From NCBI GenBank assembly GCA_026119855.1, contig JAOWBW010001445.1, positions 1 to 64,000 on the forward strand: DNA of 64,000 nt, in the 5' to 3' direction. A model generated the notes under the pieces. That model saw nothing but the letters and a program-made list of their open reading frames with translations, was not told the origin of the DNA and ran no database searches. The stretch is from Campanula takesimana (lineage: Eukaryota > Streptophyta > Magnoliopsida > Asterales > Campanulaceae). Below, piece by piece: positions 44,313 through 56,093 of the stretch (positions are counted from its first letter, which is position 1; every line of letters starts with the position of its first letter). The translations under genes and the position numbers were made by a program.

Positions 44313-45491
44313 TGTAACGACCCGAGTCCGCAGACCCGACCCGCCACATAGGTACCATACACTAGCCCACCAAGCATCTCCTCAATTGGGTCAACCACAG
44401 CCCATCACAGGCCTCCAAAAGTCCAATGGATGATTTGATGCTTAGTAGGAGTGTATGGGCCTTCTATATAGCACACTCAATTCCCACATATTTCCGATGT
44501 GGGATGGGGGATATCACAATCTCCCCCACTCAAACCCTTGCCGTCCCCACTCAAACCCTTGCCGTCCCTGGCAAGGTCAATCAATACCCAGATCGTACCC
44601 CCGGGCTAGCTCGCAAGCCTTAAGGCCGGGGTTCCGCTCTGATACCATTTGTAACGACCCGAGTCCGCAGACCCGACCTGCCACATAGGTACCATACACT
44701 AGCCCACCAAGCATCTCCTCAATTGGGTCAACCACAGCCCATCACAGGCCTCCAAAAGTCCAATGGATGATTTGATGCTTAGTAGGAGTGTATGGGCCTT
44801 CTATATAGCACACTCAACTCCCACATATTTCCGATGTGAGATGGGGGATATCATAATCTCCCCCACTCAAACCCTTGCCGTCCCTGGCAAGGTCAATCAA
44901 TACCCAGATCGTACCCCCGGGCTAGCTCGCAAGCCTTAAGGCCGGGGTTCCGCTCTGATACCATTTGTAACGACCCGAATCCGCAGACCCGACCCGCCAC
45001 ATAGGTACCATACACTAGCCCACCAAGCATCTCCTCAATTGGGTCAACCACAGCCCATCACAGGCCTCCAAAAGTCCAATGGATGATTTGATGCTTAGTA
45101 GGAGTGTATGGGCCTTCTATATAGCACACTCAATTCCCACATATTTCCGATGTGGGATGGGGGATATCACAATCTCCCCCACTCAGAGCGGAACCCCGGC
45201 CTTAAGGCTTGCGAGCTAGCCCGGGGGTACGATCTGGGTATTGATTGACCTTGCCAGGGACGGCAAGGGTTTGAGTGGGGGAGATTGTGATATCCCCCAT
45301 CCCACATCGGAAATACGTGGGAATTGAGTGTGCTATATAGAAGGCCCATACACTCCTACTAATCATCAAATCATCCATTGGACTTTTGGAGGCCTGTGAT
45401 GGGCTGTGGTTGACCCAATTGAGGAGATGCTTGGTGGGCTAGTGTGTGGTACCTATGTGGCGGGTCGGGTCTATGGGCTCGGGTCGTTACA
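44313..45491. mobile_element. TRIM retroelement multimer with inverted terminal unit
   Basis: Four 206-bp LTR copies are present: 44313-44518, 44650-44855 and 44966-45171 on the minus strand, and 45286-45491 on the plus strand. In element orientation the LTR starts TGTGATATCCCCC and ends GGGTCGTTACA. The ~110-130-bp internal parts have AATGGTATCAGAGCGG (initiator Met tRNA primer site) next to the LTR end and GAGTGGGGGAGAT (polypurine tract) before the next LTR. No coding capacity: a TRIM. The whole unit has one perfect duplication CTTTG (44308-44312, 45492-45496). Both outer ends are therefore the same LTR 3' end. The inversion joint lies near 45184. Confidence 0.92.
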
Positions 45492-45879
45492 CTTTGCCAC
45501 CAAATTGTACATAAAGTTGAGATTTTCAGATGTCCCTTAAAATGAAATTTGGACACTCATTTAGGGACAATAATTCATTTACCTTCATTGGTTTCCCAGG
45601 TCATGGAAGAAAAAAAAACTTTAGTTGATCCTTTTTTTTTTTTAGCCCCAAAATAAACTCTTGATGTAGCTAAAGTTATTTATACGAATACAAACTTATT
45701 GAAAAAAGGGAAAATTTCTGAAAAGTCCTTAAAACAAAACATTATTTTTAAATATGACAGACATTTTCGTTTATTCTGTCCAGGTCCACTAGATGGAACG
45801 TTTATTTCTAATAGGTCTGTGATTTTTTTAAACAAATAGTGTAATCCCGAAATCACCCCTCCCACCCAACCTAAAACAC

Positions 45880-46520
45880 GTTAACCCTCCCCTCACCCAT
45901 CTGCGATTTTTCCTTTCTCTCTCTAAAACGAAATCACCCTTCGCTCAATTCTTCCGGCCCCGACGTCCGATCCACCTACTGCTCCGGCGCCGCCTTAATC
46001 TTCTCTCTCAGTCTCCCCCGATCTCCTTTCACACCGCCTTCCCACCACCCCCACTCTCCCTTTTCCCGACGGCACCTTTCTCCCCCGTCACCACCAGTAC
46101 CCAACCAATTTAAAGATCTCTAACTCTCTCTCTCATAGGCAGTATCCACCCCTTCAAATTCCCTCTCAAAAATGGGTGGTCTCACAATTGTCCATTCCTG
46201 ATCTCAATCCCACCACAAAATCTTCTTGCTCTGTAACTAGAATGAGAGTATTTCTGAATTGTCTTATTAAATCCACCATGGTAAGAGTGAACCACTTTGT
46301 CAACAACTTCCTCATTCAAACATCAACCTAGCTCTCGTGTAATACCAACCATCCAATCAAGAAGATTTGGGATTTTGACTAAATTGAGAAAAATTAATGG
46401 GATTTCAGCTAATCTTGTTGGGTTAAGAACGAATATGACAAAGTGGGTGTTGGTTGAATCATACAGAGAGTGATAAATGGATGGACCCATTTGGGCTTTT
46501 GGCTTCATTGAGAAAATTTA
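45880..46520 (+). other. GC-rich gene-leader-like stretch, possibly captured
   Basis: CT-rich and CCG-rich DNA from 45880 to 46140, then ATGGGTGGTCTCACAATTGT at 46171 in a frame that closes soon. It resembles a plant 5' untranslated region and exon start, but no protein family is recognised. Confidence 0.35.
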
Positions 46521-47129
46521 ATGACATTATTTTATTTTTTCGTTTTTCATTAATTATAGGAAGAAAAAAAAAAAAACAATACAAGAATAAACATTTAATT
46601 TTATATTTATAAATGATACAAATAAATATGCATTACAATTTTATTATATTAAAAATTAATTTAGTAAAGATTTTTAGTACTTGGGTTGTGAGAAACTTCA
46701 GGATAATATGCTTGCAATTGGGGGGGGGGGTATTGTCTTTAGTTTATAAATCAAATATGAATCTCAACCAGTCGGTTATCATGGTATATAATTAATAATT
46801 TAAGATTTATTTTTTCAAATAATGTTGGTACGTGGTATACCCAACAAGGTCAAAAATACATACCGTATACCAATCGAATTTATAAAATTAGTATTGTATA
46901 CCAAGCAAATTCAGATATTTGTATAATATACCAACTTTTGGTAAACCAAGTACACGTAGTACGGTTGGAATATGGTTAGTTGGTTTGGATTTGTGCCATT
47001 GACCACTCCTATTTGAGACTTGTGTCTCAATTTTTTTTCCATCTAAGACTTCAATTTTTTCTTCAATCTCTTCATCTTCCTTTTGTTCTGAGAGACAATT
47101 AACAGTGACATTTTTGCTTTGAGAGTTGA

Positions 47130-47690
47130 GTCTCAATGTTTTAATGGGCATGAGACATGTCTCTCAATGTTTTTATAGGTCTGCGACATGGCTCTCGGTG
47201 TTTTTTTATAGGTGTGCGACAAAACTCTTAGTGTTTTTATAGGTATGCGACATGTCTCTCGGTGTTTTTACAGGTATGCGACATGTCTCTCAGTGTTTTT
47301 GTAAGTTTACGACATGTCTCTCACTGTTTTTATAGGTATGTGACATGTCTCTCAGTATTGTTATAGGTCTGCGACACGTTTCTCAGTGTTTTTATAGGTT
47401 TGCGACATAGTTCTAAGTGTTTTTATAGGTATGTGACATGTCTCTCAGTGTTTTCATAGGTCTGCGACACATCTATCAGTGTTTCTATAGGTCTGAGATA
47501 TGTCTTTCAGTGTTTTTATAGGTCTAAGACACGCCTCTCAGTGTTTTGATAGATCTGAGACACGTCACTCAGTGTTTTTATAGGTTTGAGATATGTCTCT
47601 CAGTGTTTTTATAGGTCTGTGACATAGCTCTCAGTGTTTTTATATGCATGTGACATGTATCTCAGTGTTTTTATAAGTCGGAGACATGAC
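47130..47690. repeat. 31-bp minisatellite, left block
   Basis: About 18 copies of TCAGTGTTTTTATAGGTCTG plus CGACATGTCTC, with point variants (GAGACACG, GCGACATA and so on). It begins within a TGAGACATGTCTCTCAATG stretch. Confidence 0.95.
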
Positions 47691-49780
47691 TGTCGCGCCC
47701 CGATCCGTGGTCCTACTTGGCCCCACGTCCGGGACACGCACGGAAGACGTCATAAAACATTTTTAAGAAAATTGTTCGAAATATACTTTCTATAAAAAGG
47801 TTCACACAACCAACTTGATACTAAAACATGACTTCAAGTCACAAACAACCTTTCACAAACAAGTACTAAGCCACTTGGCTACAACTACTAACTTTACTTA
47901 CTTAATTACAAACACGAACATCTACTAAAAGAGATGCTACAAACCAAGTCACGAGTATACTACCCAAAAGGTATTACATTTACATAATGTATCCTTTACT
48001 TACACAACATTTCCCAAAATGTCTTACCCAAAGATCTCCTCGACGTCCTCCCTGTGTGTGTGAACTATCCCCTGGGCTCCTTCTTATCTAAAACAGTAAA
48101 CAAATAAGGGTGAGAATAAATCTCAGTAAGTTACTAAAATGCAACTACATTACATGCTAATATGATAAACATAAAGGAACAATGCCACAAATGATCATAT
48201 AACACATAGCACTTAATATGAGAGGCTCCCTATCGCCAACCGTCCCATACCGGTTGGAAATAACGACCAACTCATCATGCAACACATAAAGCGGAAATGA
48301 ACACTCATACATGGATACTGAGCCAAGGTTCTCAAACCAAACAATAGGCATCTGAGAGACATCAACTGAGCAGCATCGAAGAGCTGAGACGGGTTCCGGA
48401 ACCAAACAACAACAACAACAACGGGGAAAATGACACAAAGTCATAACCCAAAGTGCCCAACCTTTGGCCGAAGGAAGGGGTTTAAAAATGGGAAACCAAT
48501 GATAGGAACCTTATAATGTACTTGGCTCGGAGACCATTATAATCCCTATCACTGCCCAACACACACAAAAGTACCAGCTGGACTTTACACGCAAGCACCA
48601 CATAGAAATACTTGCTTAAACAACAATCAGGGACAATGATTCCAATGTAGGGAACCATGTCAAACACATCAATAAGATGAACCATTCAACACATCACAAA
48701 GTGTTCAACAATGCTCACTTAATCCATTACTCACATTTCACAACACTTGTGTTCACAAAGGAACCAATTCTACCACTTTAGTGATCCACAACAATCATCT
48801 AAGTACTTTAGGACACTACCCAAAAACTAGACCAAGATTGACCTCTAAACCCCTTAGTTTGAAAACTCCAAACTTTTCCAGATAATTGGGCGGTCGCCCA
48901 AACAGGGCTGTGCGGCCGCCCAAAATGCTCTGTTCCAAGAAGAAAAACCTTCAGATAGATGTGCGGCCGCACGCCCAATTTTGGGCGGCCGCCCACATCA
49001 CCCGGCAGGCCTAAAAACTAAACCAAAGTTCACTCCTTTTATTTCACAACTCAAAATTGCTAATATTTATAACCCTTAACATCTACACTTACACAAAGGC
49101 TAATACTTAGGCTAAGAACCATACTAACACCACAAGAACCAATTTCATACTACTCCCTTTGTCCCAAAATTACAAGTATAAATAAAACATACCAAAACAT
49201 TGTTTTATCACATATAAAGCATATAAAGCATACTTATGACCATTTTAACATTTAAAGGGGGATTAGTAACTTACCTATTTTTCGGAAAAGTGTCAAGAAA
49301 ATAATATTTGATCCGGTAGAAAGAATCTATTCAACACCCTGAACATTTATATATTTTTAGATTTGGAAATGGAGTAGTAAATTAAAAGAAATAAAATGAG
49401 CAAGAATCAAACTCTTACCTAGTTTTTCTTCTTCTCAACAATGGAGGAAGTTTTGGAAAAGTTGAAATGAAAATGGTGAGGTATACGCAGGAGAGGGGAG
49501 GAAGAAGGGGTTATTAGGAAGAAGTTTTGTTAACTTTTCTCAATTAAATCACTAGAATTCTCTTTTCAACAACTAGGCCCCTATACTTTCCATTAACACT
49601 TTAACTCCCCTAATAAACTTTACTACTATCATTTTAACTAAAACAAATAATCATATAAGATGTGCAAATTCATATAAAATGATGCAACACATAAAATGCT
49701 CATAAAATTTTAAATAAAAATTCTCAAAGATAAAAAAAATAAATATTAAAATAAATAAAACGGATTTTGGGGTCGTTACA
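47691..49780. mobile_element. Solo LTR (2.09 kb) inside the minisatellite
   Basis: Starts TGTCGCGCCCCGATCCGTGG and ends GATTTTGGGGTCGTTACA, with a perfect 5-bp duplication ATGAC (47686-47690, 49781-49785). There is no internal region or pol. A cluster of GGGCGG/GCGGCCGCCC palindromes lies at 48890-49000. The length and the start suggest a Ty3/gypsy family with long LTRs, but the lineage is not certain. Orientation is not fixed. Confidence 0.85.
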
Positions 49781-50900
49781 ATGACTCTCAATGTTTTTAT
49801 AGGTTTGAGACATGGATATCAATGTTTTTATTGGTCTACGACATGGCTCTAAGTGTTTGTGTTTTAACAGGTGTAAGACATGGCTACAGGTCTGCGACAT
49901 GTCTCTTAGTGTTTTTATAGATATGCGACATGGCTCTCAGTGTTTTTATAGGTATGTGACTTGTCTCTCACTATTTTTATAGGTCTGCGACATGTCTCTC
50001 ACTGTTTTTATAAGTATGTGACAAGTTTGTCAGTATTGTTATAGGTCTGCGACACGTTTCTCAGTGTTATAAAGGTTTCCGACATAGTTCTAAGTGTTTT
50101 TTATACGTATGTTACATGTCTCTCAGTGTTTTTATAGGTCTGCGACACGTCTCTCAGTGTTTCTATAGGTCTAATATATGTCTCTCTGTATTTTTATAGG
50201 TCTGAGATACATCTCTCAGTGTTTTTATAGGTCTGAGACACGTCTCTCAGTGTTTTTATAGGTTTGAGATATGTCTCTCAGTGTTTTTATAGGTTTGAGA
50301 TATGTCTCTCAGTGTTTTTATAGGTCTGAGACAGTTGTCTTAGTATTTTTATAGGTCTGTGACATAGCTCTCAGTGTTTTTATATGTATGTGACATGTAT
50401 CTTAGTGTTTTTACAAGTCGGAGACATGACTCTCAATGTTTTTATAGGTTTGTGACATGTATCTCAGAGTTTTTATAGGTCTGGACATGACTCTCAGTGT
50501 TTTTATAGGTTTGTGACATGGCTCTCAATGTTTTTAGTGGTATGTGATATATTTCTAAGTATTTTTATGTGTATGTGACATGTCTCTCAGTGTTTTTATA
50601 GGTATGTGACGTGGTTCTAAGTGTTTTAATTGGCATGTGACATGGTTCCAAGTGTTTTTTTAGGTATGTGATATGGTTCTAAGTGTTTTTATTGGTGTGT
50701 GACATGGTTATAAGTGTTTTTATAGGTATGTGATATGGTTCTAAGTGTTTTTAAAGGTATGTGACATGACTTTCAATGTTTTTATAGGCATGCGACATGT
50801 CTCTCAGTGTTTTTATACGTTTATGATATGACTTTTAGTATTTTTATAGGTTTGAGACATGATTCTCAGTGTTTCTAAGAGTCTGAGACATGAATCTCAG
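49781..50900. repeat. 31-bp minisatellite, right block
   Basis: About 36 copies of the same unit as 47130-47690, more diverged toward the right end (50500-50880), where some units read ATGTGACATGGTTCTAAGTG. Confidence 0.95.
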
Positions 50901-51564
50901 AGCGGGATGAAAATATGACCTGAAAATATGGTCTGGAAAGGGGGAGCACCCTTATAAGGGGTAGTTAGGGGTATTCTTGGCTATTTTTGTCCCTTGGGTT
51001 TTTGAGCAATTAAAAAAATATTGTGTCTTCTTTAGAAATAAAAGTTAGAATGAAGGACTTTTAAGAAAATGTCCCTTGAAAAAAGGCACATAATTCTTGG
51101 AGACTGATAGTAACTGCTTAAAGAGTTGTAAGTCCTATTTTCAATAATGAGAACACAAATTATCAAGTAACATTCGGTATTTTGTGATTTTATTTGTGTT
51201 TATAGCAAATGAGAAAACGTAGCGACAATAAAAAGAAAACATTTTCATTTCATACAGTTGACTATTGCTATTGGCAAATTTGAAGTGCCAAGAAATAGAA
51301 TGTTTCGGAAATAAATTTTGAATTTTTTTTTTATCAAAAATTTTAAAAATGCAACCGTTTCGCAAATTAACATTCTAAATCTGGTACTTGGAACCAACCG
51401 TCTCTCTCCTTTCTCTCTTTTTCTTCAACAGCAAACTCCATTGATCCTTGACCCTTTCTATCTTTGATTCAATTCAAAGTAATGTGTGAAATCCCTTTTT
51501 TCACTCTTATTAATTGTCAATCTGATAATTAATAATTGTGAAATTAGGGATTTAATTTTTAGAT

Positions 51565-52125
51565 TTGTTTTTTAGGTTTTGCAGTTTAGTTTTTATTAAA
51601 ATATTCCTCTTTGTATTTTTGATTGTGTTATTCTCTCTTTATGTGAGAGCTTGTTGGGCCTTGTGTATCTTGTGTATTTTATTTGTTGTTTTTATGGGAT
51701 ATTTGTTTGGTTGTCTCAATCAACTATCCGACGAAGATGATGAAGGAGCAATTATGGTGATTCGGGCTTTTATCATTCATTGTCTTGTTCGGGTGGTGGA
51801 GGGAGATGTAAAGGGTTTATTCTTTGCAACGTCATGGGCCTTGGAGATGGGGTTTGAAAATGTTGAATTTCGCGTGTACTCTACATTGGTTTATGATGGA
51901 GTAAAGTTAGAAGATCAAGTTTTAACTAAACTTGATTCAATCCTTACGCGCTGCAAGATTGTGCTTAGTGGAAACTATATTTTTTCTTTGCGGTTGATAG
52001 GTCAAAATGCCAATTTGTTGGCATATGTAACTTCTAGGGCATCGTTTGTAATTGCAAGCCCCACTGTTTGGGTCGAACTACCAACGTTTGTGGATAATCG
52101 ACTTCTAAGCATTTGTTGTTGTTAA
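51565..52125 (+). CDS. RNase H-like (RVT_3-type) domain protein or fragment, catalytic residues lost
   Basis: The frame encodes 186 residues. The C-terminal ~130 resemble the RNase H-like domain often found in plant LINE-derived proteins: EGDVKGLFFATSWALEMGF, then VEFRVYSTLVYDGVKL where an active enzyme has a Glu/Asp and an Asp, then LIGQNANLLAYVTSRAS like the usual 'R-x-x-N-x-x-A-x-x-L-A' stretch. The Tyr at the second acidic site suggests no nuclease activity. The first ~50 residues are very hydrophobic and may be an untranslated leader or intron read through rather than a membrane anchor; a start at the Met of MVIRAF (51752) is an alternative. Possibly a domesticated or dead LINE fragment. 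Confidence 0.45.
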   Translation: MFFRFCSLVFIKIFLFVFLIVLFSLYVRACWALCILCILFVVFMGYLFGCLNQLSDEDDEGAIMVIRAFIIHCLVRVVEGDVKGLFFATSWALEMGFENVEFRVYSTLVYDGVKLEDQVLTKLDSILTRCKIVLSGNYIFSLRLIGQNANLLAYVTSRASFVIASPTVWVELPTFVDNRLLSICCC

Positions 52126-52630
52126 TAAAATGGCTTTCTTGTTTTCAAAAAAAAAACACACATGAACTGACACGTTTAATAACCACCACAACTAGCATTT
52201 CTAAACATAACTATTGACACCGCATAAATTTCACTTATTTACAAAAATATAACAGCACGTACTGAAAACACAACTTTTTTCTTATTATTTTTTTTTAAAA
52301 AAATTAATTTTTCCATAGGGACTAATCAATCTAAGTGAAAATCTCGAATAAACTTATTTTTACACTTGTTTAGTGTAAAATTTGTTTTAATCACTTAATG
52401 TAAAACAGAATTTCTTAATGTAAAATATATTATACACATATCTTATATAAAACATGTTTTTCATAAAACTGCGTCACTCTTATTGTAAAATGGGTTTTTC
52501 ATAAGACTGACTCACACGTCTAACTGTATGAATCTAAAACATTTATATAACATTGAAAAAATCGCAAAAACTAAATGATTTTTGTTGACCTGCCACTAAA
52601 AGACCAAAAGTCCACCGAAAGCAACAACGC
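52126..52630. other. Spacer with GTAAAACATGTTTTTCATAA-type dispersed repeat
   Basis: From 52330 to 52520 the words GTAAAAC, ATGTTTTTCATAAAACTG and GACTCAC recur as at 3240-3310 and 38100-38190. No gene was seen. Confidence 0.45.
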
Positions 52631-52639
52631 TTATTTGCT

Positions 52640-54117
52640 ATTTCCCCCCTCTCCTCCAAAGCCGGCGACAGAGAGAGAGAGAGAGAGAGTGAGAGAGAGA
52701 GGATTCAGGTATTTTTCCTCTTCATGAAATCTAATTTGATGAATTTTTTGTTCCTTTTCCCCAATTAACCGTTTGTGATTCTGTATTAGGGTTTTGATTT
52801 TCATATTATTCAATTTTAAATACAATTCACTGAATTTTATACTCCCTGATCATTTATTTTAAGTCAATTTTTGCTTCTGTCGTTGTTGTTGTTGTAATTC
52901 TATGTTTTGATCACTATATCTAGCTGTTGATAGAACTAACACTTGTGCTATCTTTGACTTTTGTATGATCAGTTGACTTTTCCTCTCAGGAAATCAAATA
53001 TCTTGATTATTATATCAATGATTCATTTGGTTTAATATTCCCCTTCCCACAAAGTTTCTTTTGCAATCAAGTTTTAACCTTTTCGTCCAATTGATACTCC
53101 CTCCGTCCCAAATTGATAGTCCTGTTTGATTTTTCAACATTTTAAAGTTACATTATAAGTTTTGGAAAATCAGTGACTTTGAAGCCTTAATTTTGAAATG
53201 GGACAAACTTTTTGAAAATGAGACAAACTTTATGGGACAAACAAAAGGGGAAATGAGACTATCATTTTGGGACGGAGTGAGTATCAATCTTAATACTTCT
53301 CTCCCCCAGAATCATAATCAGGTTTTGATTTTTCTAATTTAACTTTAAAACTTGACCATTTTGAAAATTCAGAATGCTTTCTTTCTTCTAATTTTTAAAA
53401 TCAACTTTGATTGTTCCAAAAAGTTGAAATGCAAGTTTGTGCTTTAAAAGAACCTGAGTCATACCACAAATCTTTCACGTAAAAGGTCAAGTGGTCATGT
53501 ATACCCATAAAGAGTACACTTACTTTGGTATTGAGGGAGCAACATTGTTTCTTACAAAAGTCGGTTTTAACGCGTGCACACACACACACACACACTTCAA
53601 TTCATGTTACAAGCTGACGAAAGAAAAATTCTTGAAGAGGTAATCTTAAAGAGAATATGGGTGTAGAAGATATTGATTTTTGTATTGGGAAGATTCTGCA
53701 TTTCCGTTTATGTTTGGTAGCTACTCCCACACACACACACACACACTTCAATTTCCTTTTTGGGTTTCTCATTGGTAGATCCCACTCTGCTAAAATGTCC
53801 ACATTTTATTCATCCTACCCCACTTGTCGTACTCACACACTTAAATTGTGGGTCTCACTTTCAAATCATCATACTCACAACCTCTTTCCCTCTCACAATA
53901 CTTTTGAATTGAATATATAAACTCTCTCCTTAATTCTGGTATCAGAAAAAAATGGTGCAAGTTAGTTATGGGACGGAGGGAGTATAATGTATTGTTGATA
54001 ATAGGGAATTTTACGGACTGAAAATGTGATTTTTATTTGATTTTTTTCCTCTTCGGCAGGTAATAGTGGCAATATTAAGCTCAATTTGAAAACTTTAGCT
54101 GTGTTTGTTGCAAGAAA
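52640..54117 (+). promoter_or_regulatory. Leader exon and leader intron of the pyroglutamyl peptidase gene
   Basis: A GA-rich leader (52669-52702) ends at a donor in GGATTCAG|GTATTT (52709). The acceptor CTTCGGCAG ends at 54059, 58 bp before the start codon. The 1,351-bp intron holds a Stowaway MITE (53097-53281), two CA microsatellites (53577-53596, 53730-53747) and a lone Stowaway end (GACGGAGGGAG at 53971-53982). The transcription start is not fixed. Confidence 0.55.
53097..53281. mobile_element. Stowaway-type MITE in the leader intron
   Basis: Left end CTCCCTCCGTCCCAAATTGA, right end ATCATTTTGGGACGGAGTGAG, TA on both sides; 185 bp. Confidence 0.88.
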
Positions 54118-55639
54118 ATGGGTTCTGAAGGACCTAAGAATGTGACTGTCCATGTGACTGGATTTGGGAAATTTCAAGGGGTTCCCAGAAACCCTTCCGA
54201 GACAATAGTTACTAACTTAAAGAATTACGTTGAAAAGAAAGGTTTGCCTGCTGGTATTAGTTTAGGTAGTTGTACGGTTCTTGATACTGCTGGAGATGGT
54301 GCAGTTCCCGTACTTTACAAGGTATTGGGATCGGGTATCTCAAAAGGTGACAATTCGAGCTCTGAACAGGTTGTGTGGGTGAGTGTCACTGTCCAATTTA
54401 TTTTTTCTCCCTGTTTCCCGTCCCCGAAAGTTAGTCCCTCATTTTTCATTGTTATTATGAGTGAACTTTAAGCAATAATTTAAGTTACTTTTAATTATCC
54501 TAATAAAAAATTATAACTTGTTATTGATTTATAATTTTTCATTAGGATAATTAAAAGTAGCTAAATTATTGCTCAAAGTTCATTCGTAGTAACAACGGAA
54601 AAAGTGGGACTAACTTTCCGGGATAGAAGGAGTATGATTCAAACAAAACATTTGTGTGTTTAACTTTAAATGAAATACTCCCTCTGTCTGAAAATGAATG
54701 TCCGAAATTGCTCTTGAATAGCGATTTCAAGAGCAATTTCGGGCATTCATTTTGGGACGGAGGGAGTTAGAATTGTGGCGTGACGTTTTTGTAGCTACAC
54801 TTGGGAGTCAATGGTGGAGCAAAGAATTTTGCCATTGAGCAGCAGGCAGCAAATGAAGCCACTTTTTGTTGTCCAGATGAGCTCGGTTGGCAACCTCATG
54901 TATGTATGCTCTTGTATGAGTTTCATCTTACTTAGATGTGTTTTTTTCTCCCTTTGTTCCATAAACCCATAAAGATGTTCTCACTTTCTATTTTTGTTTG
55001 TCCCTAAGTAAGTCTTATTTCTAAAATTTCCAAAATTTTAGTGAAACTGAGGTTGATGATGGGCAAAGATTAGTGGTCGTTTCCGTAATTCTCATGTTCA
55101 TTATTAGGGGTTAAGTAATGGAAAGAAAAATATATCACTAAATTGATTGAAAATTGAAATGGGAACACCTTTACGGGACGGAGAGAGTATTTGGTTGTGC
55201 TAAACTTCATTCTTCATGCAGCAAATGCCAATAGTCCACGAGGATGGAGCAATTTCTCGAACGAGAAAGGTAAAAAAATATTGCCTTTTTGGCCTTTGTC
55301 CTCTCATAACACAGTTTAAGCGGCTCATCCCACTATTGCGGATTTCATATGTGACTTGACGCATATTTATTTTTCACTTTCTCTTTCCTTGTGAAGACTA
55401 CATGCTCGGTTGAGGCTATCCAAGAGTTCATGAAGACAAAAACGGGCCAGGATGTGATGATATCAGATAATGCAGGCCGCTTTGTGTGCAATTATGTATA
55501 CTATCATTCTCTCAGATTTGCAGAACAAAAAGGCCACAAATCTCTTTTCGTCCATGTCCCTTCATTTGCAAGAATTGAGGAAGAAAGCCAGATGGAGTTT
55601 GTGGCTACCCTTTTGGAGGCAATTGCTTTAACATGTTGA
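54118..55639 (+). CDS. Pyroglutamyl-peptidase I (peptidase C15), four coding exons
   Basis: Exons 54118-54378, 54795-54899, 55222-55269 and 55397-55639, all with GT-AG introns in phase 0, give 218 residues, the usual size in plants. The enzyme removes N-terminal pyroglutamate from peptides in the cytosol. It starts MGSEGPKNVTVHVTGFGKF. The expected Glu-Cys-His catalytic triad is present: Glu102 in FAIEQQAANEA, Cys169 in AGRFVCNYVYY and His191 in SLFVHVP. The third exon is only 48 bp. Introns 1 and 2 carry three Stowaway-type MITEs, one of them a hairpin of 89 bp, but the coding exons are clean. No frame defect was seen, so the gene looks functional. Confidence 0.92.
54407..54632. mobile_element. 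Stowaway-type MITE in intron 1 of the peptidase gene
   Basis: Left end CTCCCTGTTTCCCGTCCCCG and right end TTTCCGGGATAGAAGGAG. Arms GTGAACTTTAAGCAATAATT and AATTATTGCTCAAAGTTCAT pair. Confidence 0.75.
54678..54766. mobile_element. 89-bp Stowaway-type hairpin in intron 1 of the peptidase gene
   Basis: Left CTCCCTCTGTCTGAAAATGA and right ATTTTGGGACGGAGGGAG enclose arms with GAAATTGCTCTTGA/TCAAGAGCAATTTC around a loop of only a few bases. It is a minimal element with almost nothing but its two arms. Confidence 0.9.
54948..55187. mobile_element. Stowaway-type MITE in intron 2 of the peptidase gene
   Basis: Left end CTCCCTTTGTTCCATAAACC, right end TTTACGGGACGGAGAGAG followed by TA; weaker arm pairing than the others. 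Confidence 0.65.
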
Positions 55640-56093
55640 TTTGGAGAATTTGATCATATGTTATGCGCCTTTTCCGACTTTCCGTCTTATATAGTATGCT
55701 GCTGCCAAGCATGCTCACTGCATCTGTTTGTTCGTGTTCGTCCGCGTCTTGATCGTATAAAGTACTTCAAGATATCCATTTGCTAAATTAAGTTTACCAC
55801 TGTTTCTGGATTTCATGTATCTGTTTCCTCCTTCATGAATAACTGCATTTGATTGCTATCTTAAACAAGTATGAGGAAGGGTGTAAAGTTTCTTACTTGG
55901 AATTAAAGGGTATATACTTGGGATAAAACTTTAAATCTCAGAGACTTATATCACTGAAATTATTTTTAAAATGTGCATCATTTACTTGTATGTATATATC
56001 ATGGTAAATTGCACTGAAATTATTTCTTAAAGTTTTACACTTCTTTTTAAACACGTGAACAAAAATGAAACAAACTTAAAAAAATCCACCTTT
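55640..56093. other. 3' flank of the peptidase gene
   Basis: The likely 3' untranslated region (55640-55870) and AT-rich spacer up to the copia insertion. No clear polyadenylation signal of consensus type was fixed, and no other gene was seen. Confidence 0.5.

Larger units (their letters stand above)
45708..51075. mobile_element. Large non-autonomous Mutator-like element carrying a minisatellite and a solo LTR
   Basis: Ends GGGAAAATTTCTGAAAAGTC and (minus strand) GGGACATTTTCTTAAAAGTC are inverted repeats of at least 23 bp with four mismatches. A perfect 9-bp duplication TTGAAAAAA flanks them (45699-45707, 51076-51084). Inside lie a GC-rich CT-rich stretch like a gene leader (45900-46140), AT-rich DNA, and a 31-bp minisatellite broken by a solo LTR (47691-49780). 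Without the LTR the element is about 3.3 kb. No transposase was seen. Confidence 0.7.

Noticed and set aside
44313..45491. Cassandra-type TRIM with a 5S rRNA-like promoter
   Set aside because: I looked for 5S rRNA-like internal promoter words in the 206-bp LTR and saw none convincing.
46888..47151. Minus-strand frame of 87 codons ending in the minisatellite
   Set aside because: An acidic patch (EQKEDEEIEEKIEV) derives from CTT-rich DNA; no homology and no gene context.
48157..48996. Minus-strand frames inside the 2.09-kb solo LTR
   Set aside because: Short, Cys-rich or without family resemblance; LTRs of this type are not expected to code.
47130..50900. Regular 31-bp array suggestive of a CRISPR
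   Set aside because: Units are contiguous without unique spacers and lie in a plant transposon; it is a minisatellite.
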